A stretch of DNA of 40,348 nucleotides, taken from Candidatus Cloacimonadota bacterium (GTDB lineage: Bacteria > Cloacimonadota > Cloacimonadia > Cloacimonadales > Cloacimonadaceae). Shown in pieces: positions 24,907-32,068 of this stretch (the stretch's first letter is position 1; every line of letters starts with the position of its first letter). The stretch is from NCBI GenBank assembly GCA_029561955.1, contig JAKQWO010000007.1:1-40348 (forward strand), given 5' to 3'. The position numbers were made by a program, and so were the translations under genes. Under the pieces are notes generated by a model. That model was not told where the DNA came from, made no database searches, and worked only from the letters and a program-made list of their open reading frames with translations.

Positions 24907-26961
24907 TTATTGGTCTGTATCTTCCCATTCAGCGATCACTTTTTGAGTGATGTCGCCGGGCACCATTTCGTAATGGGAAAACTTCTGGGTAAAGCGGCCA
25001 CGTCCTTGGGTCAAGGATTTGAGTGCAGGGAAGTAAAGATACATCTCTGCTACGGGCATTTGAGCATTGAGATGCTGCTTTTTGCCTCGTTGTTCCATAC
25101 CCATGATGCGTCCGCGACGTGTGCTGATGTCACCCATCACATCGCCCATATATTCGCTGGGAACGATGATGGTGAGATCATGGATAGGCTCCAGCAGGAT
25201 GGGTTTGCATTTCTGGAAGCCGTCTTTGAGAGCCATGGAGCTGGCAATCTTGAAGGCCATTTCGGAGCTGTCCACATCGTGATAGCTGCCATAGTAGACT
25301 TCCACGCTGACATCTTCAACCGGATAACCGGCGATGATGCCCTTTTCCATGGTCTCGATCAGACCTTTCTCGATGGCAGGGATGAAGTTTGAGGGAATCA
25401 CTCCACCCACGATGGAATTGATAAACTGGAAACCTTCTCCACGCTCGGTGGGTTTGATTCTAAAATACACCTCGCCATACTGACCGCGACCGCCAGATTG
25501 CTTCTTGTGGCGATATTGGCTTTCAGCGCTGCCCATAATCGTCTCTTTGTATGGGATGCGGGGCTCTTTCATGATGGCATCGACCTTATAGCGGTTTTTG
25601 AGCTTCCTGAGCACCAAAGCCATCTGCTGTTCACCCATACCGGAAATCACGTTTTCACCGGTCGCAGGATTCATCTCATAACGGATGGAAGGGTCTTCGG
25701 CGATCACTCTCTGCAATGATTGGCCAATCTTATCTTCGTCAGACTGATTGGCAGCACGAATCATCTGCCAGTAGGTAGGATCCGGAAGTTCCGGCACGAT
25801 GAGCTGAATCTTTGAGTTAACTGGAACCATACTATTCAGAGCTCTGGCACTTTTAAGCTTCACCAGAGCACCGATGTCACCACAACGAATCTCGCTTGTG
25901 TCGTGACGTGTCTTACCCAGCATATAATACATGTTGCCGGCTTTTTCTTTGGCGTCCTTTTCGGGAATGAAAAACTCCATTCCAGTCTTCAAGCTACCGG
26001 AAAGGATACGCACGTAGACGTATTCTCCCATGTTGGGATCGCTGTAAAGCTTGAACATATAACCCAAAAGGTCTCCGTCGGGAGAGCAGACAAACTCTGT
26101 CTTCTCACCATCAGAAAGCACTTCGAGTTTGGCAGCTTCAGCAGGAGAAGGCAGATAGGCTATCACGCCATCCAAAAAGGCTTTCACACCCACACCGGTG
26201 GCTGCAGAACAGACAAAAGCGGGCACAATGTCACCATTGGCTGTGCCGGTCTTGATGCCTTTGATCATCTGTTCCTCGGTGAGTTCCATGTGCTCCAAAA
26301 AGTAATTGAGCAGCTCTTCATCATTCTCAGCGATCGCTTCCATCAAGTGAAAGCGGGCTTCTTCGGCTGCGCCTTGCATATCTGCAGGGATGTCAGATTC
26401 CCCAGAGGGACGGATGGCTTTCATCTTGATCAGGTCAATCACGCCTTCAAAGGAGCCTTCTTTGCCGATGGGAATCATCACCGGAGTGCCTTTGATATCG
26501 GTGTTTTCATAGATGGAATCCAGAGCTTTCTGAAAGTCTGAATGTTCACTATCCATGCGGTTAATCAGCAGAACTTTACCCACTTTTTTATCTTCAACTT
26601 GCTCGATCGCAAGCTCTAAGCCAACTTCAAAACCTGACACGGCATTGGCCACCAAGACCACGTTTTCCACCGCGGGAATGGCTACGATCGCTTCGGCGAC
26701 AAAATCAGGGCTGCCAGGAGCATCCAAGATGTTTACCTTGTGGTCTTTATAGTTTACAAAACCGACGCTTAGGCTGAGTGAAAGTTTCCTTGCCACTTCC
26801 TCAGCATCAAAATCCATTACAGTGTTACCCTCTTCAACTTTACCAACCCGGTTGGTAGTTTGAGTCTGATAAAAGATCTGTTCGGCCAAGGTCGTTTTAC
26901 CGGCTCCACTCGATCCCATTAAGAGAAGATTTCGTATCTTCTTGACATCATATTCTTTCAT
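24907..26961 (-). CDS. Elongation factor G-like GTPase (EF-G paralog)
   Basis: 684 residues with the full five-domain layout of EF-G. The P-loop is GSSGAGKTT (residues 16-24). The G3 motif reads DAPGSPDF (80-87) instead of the usual DTPGHVDF, so the His that helps GTP hydrolysis is Ser84. The G4 motif is NRMD (134-137) instead of NKxD. Later come SGMGEQQMAL and the domain IV stretch KKQSGGRGQYGEV. These features define the diverged EF-G-like subfamily found alongside true EF-G (for example EF-G-2 of Thermus and FusA2 of mycobacteria), whose role is unsettled. No tuf, rpsL or rpsG genes flank it, which also argues against the main EF-G. The gene has its own promoter candidate and terminator. 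Confidence 0.9.
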   Translation of the reverse strand: MKEYDVKKIRNLLLMGSSGAGKTTLAEQIFYQTQTTNRVGKVEEGNTVMDFDAEEVARKLSLSLSVGFVNYKDHKVNILDAPGSPDFVAEAIVAIPAVENVVLVANAVSGFEVGLELAIEQVEDKKVGKVLLINRMDSEHSDFQKALDSIYENTDIKGTPVMIPIGKEGSFEGVIDLIKMKAIRPSGESDIPADMQGAAEEARFHLMEAIAENDEELLNYFLEHMELTEEQMIKGIKTGTANGDIVPAFVCSAATGVGVKAFLDGVIAYLPSPAEAAKLEVLSDGEKTEFVCSPDGDLLGYMFKLYSDPNMGEYVYVRILSGSLKTGMEFFIPEKDAKEKAGNMYYMLGKTRHDTSEIRCGDIGALVKLKSARALNSMVPVNSKIQLIVPELPDPTYWQMIRAANQSDEDKIGQSLQRVIAEDPSIRYEMNPATGENVISGMGEQQMALVLRKLKNRYKVDAIMKEPRIPYKETIMGSAESQYRHKKQSGGRGQYGEVYFRIKPTERGEGFQFINSIVGGVIPSNFIPAIEKGLIETMEKGIIAGYPVEDVSVEVYYGSYHDVDSSEMAFKIASSMALKDGFQKCKPILLEPIHDLTIIVPSEYMGDVMGDISTRRGRIMGMEQRGKKQHLNAQMPVAEMYLYFPALKSLTQGRGRFTQKFSHYEMVPGDITQKVIAEWEDTDQ

Positions 26962-27042
26962 TATTTCCTCTTTATTGTGTATCTAAAACATTGATTTTTA
27001 ATGTAACTTGATGATTCCTCAACAAATTTGGGCATCTAAGGA

Positions 27043-27073
27043 GTCATACTTTTTATTCGCCTCTGCTTGTCAA
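27043..27073 (-). promoter_or_regulatory. Putative promoter for the EF-G-like gene
   Basis: On the minus strand a consensus TTGACA (27073-27068). A -10 is unclear: AGTATG at spacing 17 or TATGAC (27048-27043) at spacing 19. It sits just left of repeat copy 2. Confidence 0.35.
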
Positions 27074-27084
27074 TGCTTTTATCC

Positions 27085-27260
27085 CAAATAATGCAGTAGG
27101 CTTCTTCTCTAAGGTTGAGCTTTTACCCCCGTCACCCACTTCGCCCTTGCTTACCCGCAGGGAGATGCCGTGGTGATACTCGGGTTTTTCCCGAGTGGCT
27201 CCGAGTAATCACCGGGCGGGTAAGCAAGGAAGAGGTAGGGTCGCTCGCTGAAGCTACCCT
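27085..27260 (+). repeat. Palindromic intergenic repeat, copy 2
   Basis: The core 27145-27229 has the most complete fold of the three copies: a perfect 14-bp outer stem (CCTTGCTTACCCGC with GCGGGTAAGCAAGG), the inner stem GGTGAT/ATCACC, and the tip ACTCGGG-TTTTT-CCCGAGT. Homology with copy 1 begins at CAAATAATGCA (27085) and ends after a hairpin-like GGGTCGCT...AGCTACCC (27238-27259). The copy lies between the start of the EF-G-like gene and the end of the porin gene. Nothing else coding is seen between 26962 and 27351. Confidence 0.87.
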
Positions 27261-27291
27261 GCAGATTTTAGCTCAACAACATGAAAGCAGT

Positions 27292-27324
27292 AAAAAGGCC
27301 TCCCGCTTGGGGTTGCGGAAGGCC
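27292..27324 (-). terminator. Rho-independent terminator of the porin gene
   Basis: On the minus strand GGCCTTCCGC (27324-27315) pairs with GCGGGAGGCC (27306-27297), with one wobble, and is followed by five T (27296-27292). Confidence 0.9.
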
Positions 27325-27351
27325 ACTTAGAGGTGTTGTATTTATTAGGGG

Positions 27352-28476
27352 TTAAAACTCAACTTTTAAAGTTGCGCCGATAGCGTAGGGGTCTTCAGCG
27401 TTAGTATCTTCGTCCATGATTGCGTAAGCACCATAAGCTGCTACACCCAAGAGATCAGGGATCAATTTGTATTCCACGCCACCGTTTACTTCTATACCGG
27501 CACCGTTGACGAAGCCAGCAGCGCCAAAGAACTTCATCTGATCGCTCAGGGCAAACTTAACTTGGCCAGTTAAACCCAGATAGCTATCTTCGATTGTGCC
27601 AAAGGCATAGATACCCAAGCCATCATGATGCTCCCCATTACCCAAGAGGTAGAGGTTGTTTTGGTAATAACCAGCCAATTCATTTACCCAATCTTCACTG
27701 AGGAAGAGCAGGTCAGCATTCCATTCCAGGGCGTCCATCTCCATTCCTACGTTGACTGATGCGCCAAAGAGGGCATCGGTATTCACTTCATCTTTGACCC
27801 AATCATAGCTATCGTTCAATTGGAAGATCACGGTTGCATCCAAATTGATAGGATCAAGCTGCATGTTCAGGTAAGGTGCCAATGATATGAATTTGAGGAC
27901 ATAAGGGTCATTGGGAAATGCGTCCCTGCGTGCCCAGGTAAGAAAAGCATCAGCGCCATAGGATAAATCTGCTTCATTGTTGAAGTTAAAGATAAAGCCT
28001 TGTGTATCGTCATAGCGGCTGAAACGTGCGCCTTCATCATACTTTCCGAAGGCTGCCTTGAAGCTCATCGCATCGCTTAATTCGTGCGTCAAACTTACGC
28101 CGCTGAAAGTGTCATCCAGCACCAAACCGCGATGGTCAGCCCAAGGCTGATGTCCAACTCTTACTCTGGACTTCATGGCTTCTACCAAGAAATCTATGTA
28201 TACTTCCTTGGCTGCAACATTTATAGTGCCACCGAATGGGGAGACCCCTTCACTCCATACATGACTCATTTCAAACAAGGTTCTCAAGTTTAAAGTGGGA
28301 TGAAGTTCGGTGTTAAAACCCAGCCTGAGACGGTTGTCCGTATGTCCGGACGGTTGACCATTGAAGTTATTGTAAGCGGCTGAGCGGCTGCGGAATTCGC
28401 CATCCCAATCAAAATCTAGGGCAAACATAGAGCCCACGATCAGGATCGCAAAGATTAGTGACAGTGTTCTTTTCAT
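27352..28476 (-). CDS. Outer-membrane porin-like beta-barrel protein
   Basis: 374 residues. It has a signal peptide (about 1-19, ending MFA), then alternating amphipathic strands rich in Tyr, Trp, Asp and Asn. Strand markers include WDGEFRSRSAAYNNF, NRLRLGFNTEL and SRVRVGHQPW. The last strand ends KVEF, the aromatic terminus recognised by the BAM machinery. The pattern suits a 14-18-stranded porin, perhaps for anionic solutes, but no substrate can be assigned. AGGAG lies ten bases before the ATG, and a strong extended -10 lies further up. A strong terminator follows, so this looks like a highly expressed single gene. Confidence 0.83.
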   Translation of the reverse strand: MKRTLSLIFAILIVGSMFALDFDWDGEFRSRSAAYNNFNGQPSGHTDNRLRLGFNTELHPTLNLRTLFEMSHVWSEGVSPFGGTINVAAKEVYIDFLVEAMKSRVRVGHQPWADHRGLVLDDTFSGVSLTHELSDAMSFKAAFGKYDEGARFSRYDDTQGFIFNFNNEADLSYGADAFLTWARRDAFPNDPYVLKFISLAPYLNMQLDPINLDATVIFQLNDSYDWVKDEVNTDALFGASVNVGMEMDALEWNADLLFLSEDWVNELAGYYQNNLYLLGNGEHHDGLGIYAFGTIEDSYLGLTGQVKFALSDQMKFFGAAGFVNGAGIEVNGGVEYKLIPDLLGVAAYGAYAIMDEDTNAEDPYAIGATLKVEF

Positions 28477-28552
28477 TCGTTCTGTTCTCCTGTTGTTAAG
28501 TTATCTTGATACATAATAAGTGAAGTTTTCAGATATGCAAACATAAAGAGTT

Positions 28553-28561
28553 ATTATAGCA
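28553..28561 (-). promoter_or_regulatory. Extended -10 promoter for the porin gene
   Basis: On the minus strand TGC-TATAAT (28561-28553): a perfect -10 preceded by a TGn extension. No good -35 is seen. The surrounding 17 bp recur, with one change, upstream of the HU gene. Confidence 0.55.
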
Positions 28562-28599
28562 CTTTTTGTCATGCCTTTCTACTTGCAAAGTGCTTTAAC

Positions 28600-29691
28600 T
28601 CATGAGAAGTCAATGAGATTGAGTCCCAGCTCATCTTGCATGCTCTGCATGGCTTTTTGCAGATTTGGGATGATGGGAACGCCTTCCGCCTTGACCTTCT
28701 GCTGCATCAGATACTCCTTCTCACCGGCTATGTAGATCCTGTCTTGGCCAGGGATTTTACGGGAGTTTTGCAGCTCTTGACAGATGGCTGTGCTGATCTT
28801 TTTGAAGCTTTCGATGTCGATGAAAGACTCAATGTTGATCACCATAAAGAAGTGTCCAAGTGCATAAGGGGCGGGTTTGCCATTGGCATCTACGCCTAGG
28901 AGCATATTCAGGAAGCTACCACCACACAGAGCGGCGCAGAGAATTTCTACCATAGTGGAAAGACCGTAGCCCTTGTGGGAGCCGGTCACTTCATCGCTGC
29001 CACCGATTGGGAGCAGGGAGGCTGTTTGTTTGATCAAATCCTGCAAAAGCTGAGTGGTCTGGGTGTGGGGGTTGCCCTCAAGATCAATCGCCCAGCCTGC
29101 GGGTGTATCCTTTTGCTCACGGCCAAGCTGCTCTATCTTTCCTCTCTGGGAGATGGAGGTAGCGGCATCGTAGAGAAAAGGATAGCCAAGCGAAGTGGGC
29201 GCACCAAAGCAGATGGGGTTGGTGCCCAATAGCGGCTGAACGCCATTGGTCGGGCATACGGAAGGTCTGGCGTTGGTGAAAGTGAGTCCAATCATGTTCT
29301 GCTGTGTGGCCATATTGGCATAAAACCCACAAATACCATAGTGAGTGGAATTGCGCACCGAAACAGCGCCCAAGCCATATTTGGCTGCTTTGTCGATAGC
29401 GGTTTGCATGGCACGTTTGCCGATCACTTGACCCATACCGTGGTTACCATCCCAAACCGCTGTAGCCATATGGTCTCTGACTACATCAATCTTGGTGATG
29501 GGGTTTTGGATGCCGGCACGGATGCGGTCATAATACATCTTAAGTCTGCCAATGCCGTGGGATTCTATTCCGCTGAGATCGCTGGCAATCAACACTTCTG
29601 CACAGACCTCAGCATCTCCTGCTGGAACGCCTATTCCCTTCAAAACGGCGAGCATGAATTCGTGGATTGTATCTACGGGTAATCTTAACAT
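28600..29691 (-). CDS. Malate/L-lactate/sulfolactate dehydrogenase (Ldh2/MDH2 family)
   Basis: 363 residues of the NAD(P)-dependent Ldh2 oxidoreductase family, unrelated to classical lactate dehydrogenase. It has SGIESHGIGRL (His45) at the N-terminus, WDGNHGMGQV, the catalytic-His segment NSTHYG (His117), GTNPICFGAP, and SHKGYGL followed by MVEILCAALCGG. Members reduce 2-keto acids (oxaloacetate, pyruvate, sulfopyruvate or ureidoglycolate-type substrates); the exact one is not readable. AGGA precedes the ATG. It lies behind the HU terminator and ahead of the porin promoter, so it may have its own weak promoter. Confidence 0.9.
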   Translation of the reverse strand: MLRLPVDTIHEFMLAVLKGIGVPAGDAEVCAEVLIASDLSGIESHGIGRLKMYYDRIRAGIQNPITKIDVVRDHMATAVWDGNHGMGQVIGKRAMQTAIDKAAKYGLGAVSVRNSTHYGICGFYANMATQQNMIGLTFTNARPSVCPTNGVQPLLGTNPICFGAPTSLGYPFLYDAATSISQRGKIEQLGREQKDTPAGWAIDLEGNPHTQTTQLLQDLIKQTASLLPIGGSDEVTGSHKGYGLSTMVEILCAALCGGSFLNMLLGVDANGKPAPYALGHFFMVINIESFIDIESFKKISTAICQELQNSRKIPGQDRIYIAGEKEYLMQQKVKAEGVPIIPNLQKAMQSMQDELGLNLIDFS

Positions 29692-29741
29692 AGTCTTTCG
29701 TCCTTATATCCTATTTCGATGATGAAAAAAGTGTTCACTAA

Positions 29742-29766
29742 AAAGGCAGGAATAAATCCTGCCTTT
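29742..29766 (-). terminator. Terminator after the HU gene
   Basis: The perfect stem AAAGGCAGGA/TCCTGCCTTT with a five-base loop. On the minus strand it runs into a T tract (29744-29740). Confidence 0.9.
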
Positions 29767-29788
29767 CAAGAAGTAAATCCGTTGTAGG

Positions 29789-30073
29789 TTATTTCTTCTT
29801 ACCCATGACGGCTTCTTTAAGCTTCTTGCCCGCTTTGAATACTGGAACTTTGCGGGCGCTGATTTTGATGGGGTCGCCCGTGCGGGGATTGACGCCTTTG
29901 CGGGCTTTGCGTTGTGCTACGCTGAATGAGCCGAAGCCAACGAGGGTAACTCTATCACCTTTCTTGAGTGCCAAGGTGATGCCTTCGAGGACTGATGCAA
30001 GAGCGAGACCGGCTGTCTTCTGAGAAATACCAGCATCTCCTGCTACCTTTTTGATCAAATCATCTCTGCTCAT
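29789..30073 (-). CDS. hup: HU/IHF-family DNA-binding protein
   Basis: 94 residues. The start at 30073 has a perfect GGAGG five bases upstream; the earlier in-frame ATG (30100) has none. The HU fold shows MSRDDLIKKVAG, the GFGSFSVAQRKARKGVNPRTG segment (in parts) with the DNA-intercalating loop proline in NPRTG, and a Lys-rich end. It is a small dimeric nucleoid protein that bends DNA. The gene is monocistronic with its own terminator and two promoter candidates. Confidence 0.95.
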   Translation of the reverse strand: MSRDDLIKKVAGDAGISQKTAGLALASVLEGITLALKKGDRVTLVGFGSFSVAQRKARKGVNPRTGDPIKISARKVPVFKAGKKLKEAVMGKKK

Positions 30074-30121
30074 TTTTACCTCCTTTGTTTTCGTAATCAC
30101 GAGTAAGAGACATTGTTGGGT

Positions 30122-30151
30122 CTATAAAAATCACTTACGACTTTCTGTCAA
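30122..30151 (-). promoter_or_regulatory. Putative promoter for the HU gene
   Basis: On the minus strand a consensus TTGACA (30151-30146), an 18-bp spacer and TTATAG (30127-30122). A second candidate lies further up: an extended -10 TGC-TATGAT within 30165-30182, matching the porin promoter. Confidence 0.45.
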
Positions 30152-30310
30152 CAAGAAAATGCGTTTATCATAGCACTTTTTTCGCCCTTTAAAGGCCCGT
30201 AACTGTATGCTGGAGCTGTAACATTTTGATTTAACTGACCTTAGCCTATATTGAAAATAATCAACGCATGAGCATAAATAATTATTCTTAAGGCCAATAT
30301 GATTTTCTCA

Positions 30311-30340
30311 TTGACAAAAAGACCTCATTTATAGGATATG
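30311..30340 (+). promoter_or_regulatory. Putative promoter for the second TPR lipoprotein
   Basis: A consensus TTGACA (30311-30316). The -10 is not clear: GATATG at spacing 18 is the best fit. It lies about 30 bp ahead of the start codon at 30371. Confidence 0.35.
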
Positions 30341-30370
30341 AATGCTATAGAAAATTACATTGGAGGTTAT

Positions 30371-31552
30371 ATGAAACCGCGCTTTTATATCATGCTACTA
30401 CCTGCAGTACTCTTAGTCATCTTGTTGGGTGCTTGCTCGGGCAATAAAGAGGTGGCACCTGTAGAGCTGCCTCCCACACCCATGGAGCTTGCAAACGCTG
30501 CCGTAACCGGCGCTCAAAGTGATTATGACGATGAGAATTATGAAGAAGCAATCGAAAAGTTTAGAGAAGCTATTGTTCAATATGAACTGGCTGCTCCCAC
30601 TGCCCCTGAGACTGACTCTGTGGCCGTGAAAATCGAACAAGTTCAATTGTTTATGGCCAAGATCTACATGGATATGGCCAGTGAGAGCTCAAACTTGGAA
30701 ATCCACACAGATGCTATCGATCAACTGCAATCTGCTCTGGAAATCATGCAGGGAATCAAACCCCTCACCATCCCTGAAAGTGAAAAGACCGAGCTGATCA
30801 AAGCTCTGTATCGTAGAACTGCCTACGCTCAACAGGCTGCAGGACTCTATGAAGACGCCCTGAAGACCTACGACAAAGAATTGGCAATGGATCCGGACAA
30901 TGAAGACATCCTCAACATCAAATATGAGATCCTCAACGACCATATTAAGGATGAAGCCAGAGCCATCAAAGTGCTCAAAGACTATGCTGAGACCTCTCAA
31001 AACTACAATGCTTACCTGATCTTGGGCAACAGATACGACGAAAGGAAGAACTTTGACGAAGCCAAGAAGTATTATGAGATGGCACTGGAGCTGAATCCCA
31101 ATAAAGATGTGCTGATCATGGTTGCAAACTTCTATCGCAACAACGCCAAATGGGCAGATTCAAACGCTGCTTTGGAAAGATTGGTAGCCCTCAAACCAGA
31201 TAACTCAACCTTGGCAACGGTCTACAACCTCATCGCCCTCAACTATACCGAGCTCAAAAACAGAGCCAAGTCAATTGAAAACCTGGAAAAAGCTTTGGCC
31301 ATCGAACCTAACATCAACAACGCTCTCTCCGTGGCGGGCTACTACCACTCCGCCAAGAATTACAACAAAACCATTACCTACGCCACCATGGTGCTCAGAG
31401 AAGATTCCAACAACTCCACTGCATTGCTGCTGAGAGGCGACAGCTATTTCAGACTCAAGAGAAACAGCGATGCCAAGGCAGATTTGCAGAGAATCGTGAA
31501 CGACCGCCAACACGGCAACACTGCACAACAGATACTCAAACAAATCAAGTAA
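30371..31552 (+). CDS. TPR-repeat lipoprotein
   Basis: 393 residues. The start at 30371 is chosen because GGAGG lies five bases upstream and the signal peptide then begins normally; a frame from 30338 adds 11 residues. The lipobox LLGAC marks acylation at Cys22. At least six TPR units follow (for example YEEAIEKFREAIVQY, YEDALKTYDKELAMDP, FDEAKKYYEMALELNP, SIENLEKALAIEP and SDAKADLQRIV). It is probably a periplasmic scaffold held at a membrane. It resembles the lipoprotein at 11752 in plan but not in detailed sequence. A terminator follows. Confidence 0.83.
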   Translation: MKPRFYIMLLPAVLLVILLGACSGNKEVAPVELPPTPMELANAAVTGAQSDYDDENYEEAIEKFREAIVQYELAAPTAPETDSVAVKIEQVQLFMAKIYMDMASESSNLEIHTDAIDQLQSALEIMQGIKPLTIPESEKTELIKALYRRTAYAQQAAGLYEDALKTYDKELAMDPDNEDILNIKYEILNDHIKDEARAIKVLKDYAETSQNYNAYLILGNRYDERKNFDEAKKYYEMALELNPNKDVLIMVANFYRNNAKWADSNAALERLVALKPDNSTLATVYNLIALNYTELKNRAKSIENLEKALAIEPNINNALSVAGYYHSAKNYNKTITYATMVLREDSNNSTALLLRGDSYFRLKRNSDAKADLQRIVNDRQHGNTAQQILKQIK

Positions 31553-31565
31553 CATAACTAACTAT

Positions 31566-31592
31566 AAACCCCGGATCTTAAGTTCGGGGTTT
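31566..31592 (+). terminator. Hairpin terminator after the second TPR lipoprotein
   Basis: AAACCCCG (31566-31573) pairs with CGGGGTTT (31585-31592). TTTATC and a run of five T follow. It lies only 24 bp before the UmuD-like start. Confidence 0.75.
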
Positions 31593-31615
31593 ATCTTTTT
31601 ATCTTGGATTTGCAA

Positions 31616-32062
31616 GTGGACAAGATCAAGACCGACGGCAGCATCAAAGCCATCTACAGCTCGAAAACCGATATCAAGCTAAGCCGCCCCTTAATTGGGC
31701 CCAAGATCCCAGCAGGATTCCCTTCACCAGCCACAGATTATATTGAAGGCAGTCTTGACCTCAACGAATACATCATCGCACACCCTGCCTCCACCTTCTT
31801 TGTGAGAGTGGACGGGCATTCAATGGTCAAAGCGGGCATCTACCCTGATGATATCCTGGTGGTAGACCGCTCTTTGGAGCCTGCTTCCGGCAAGATCGTA
31901 GTGGCTATCTATGATGGGGAGCTCACGGTCAAGAGGCTTAAAATCGAGCGTGGAAAGTATTGGCTCATCCCTGAAAGTGATGAATATGAGCCGATCTTAG
32001 TGCGCAAAGATGCGGATTTTCAGGTCTGGGGCGTGGTGTGTTGGGTGATCCACAAGGTGTGA
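31616..32062 (+). CDS. umuD: UmuD-like S24 self-cleaving peptidase
   Basis: 148 residues from a GTG at 31616, favoured because GGA lies seven bases upstream; a TTG at 31604 would add four residues. It is close to UmuD: the cleavage region AGFPSPATDYIEG, the catalytic Ser69 in GHSM, and Lys106 in TVKRL. The Ser-to-Lys spacing (37) and the cleavage-to-Ser spacing (36) equal those of E. coli UmuD. The cut would be at Ala33-Gly34 (the LexA-type Ala-Gly bond, not Cys-Gly). There is no DNA-binding domain. Family role: RecA-triggered self-cleavage activates an error-prone polymerase. No umuC follows; the next gene, six bp on, is an outer-membrane protein. No SOS box was recognised. Confidence 0.88.
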   Translation: MDKIKTDGSIKAIYSSKTDIKLSRPLIGPKIPAGFPSPATDYIEGSLDLNEYIIAHPASTFFVRVDGHSMVKAGIYPDDILVVDRSLEPASGKIVVAIYDGELTVKRLKIERGKYWLIPESDEYEPILVRKDADFQVWGVVCWVIHKV

Positions 32063-32068
32063 TGGATT

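Noticed and set aside
25903-26541. Plus-strand open frame of 212 codons inside the EF-G-like gene
   Set aside because: Antisense shadow; the minus-strand protein is unambiguous.
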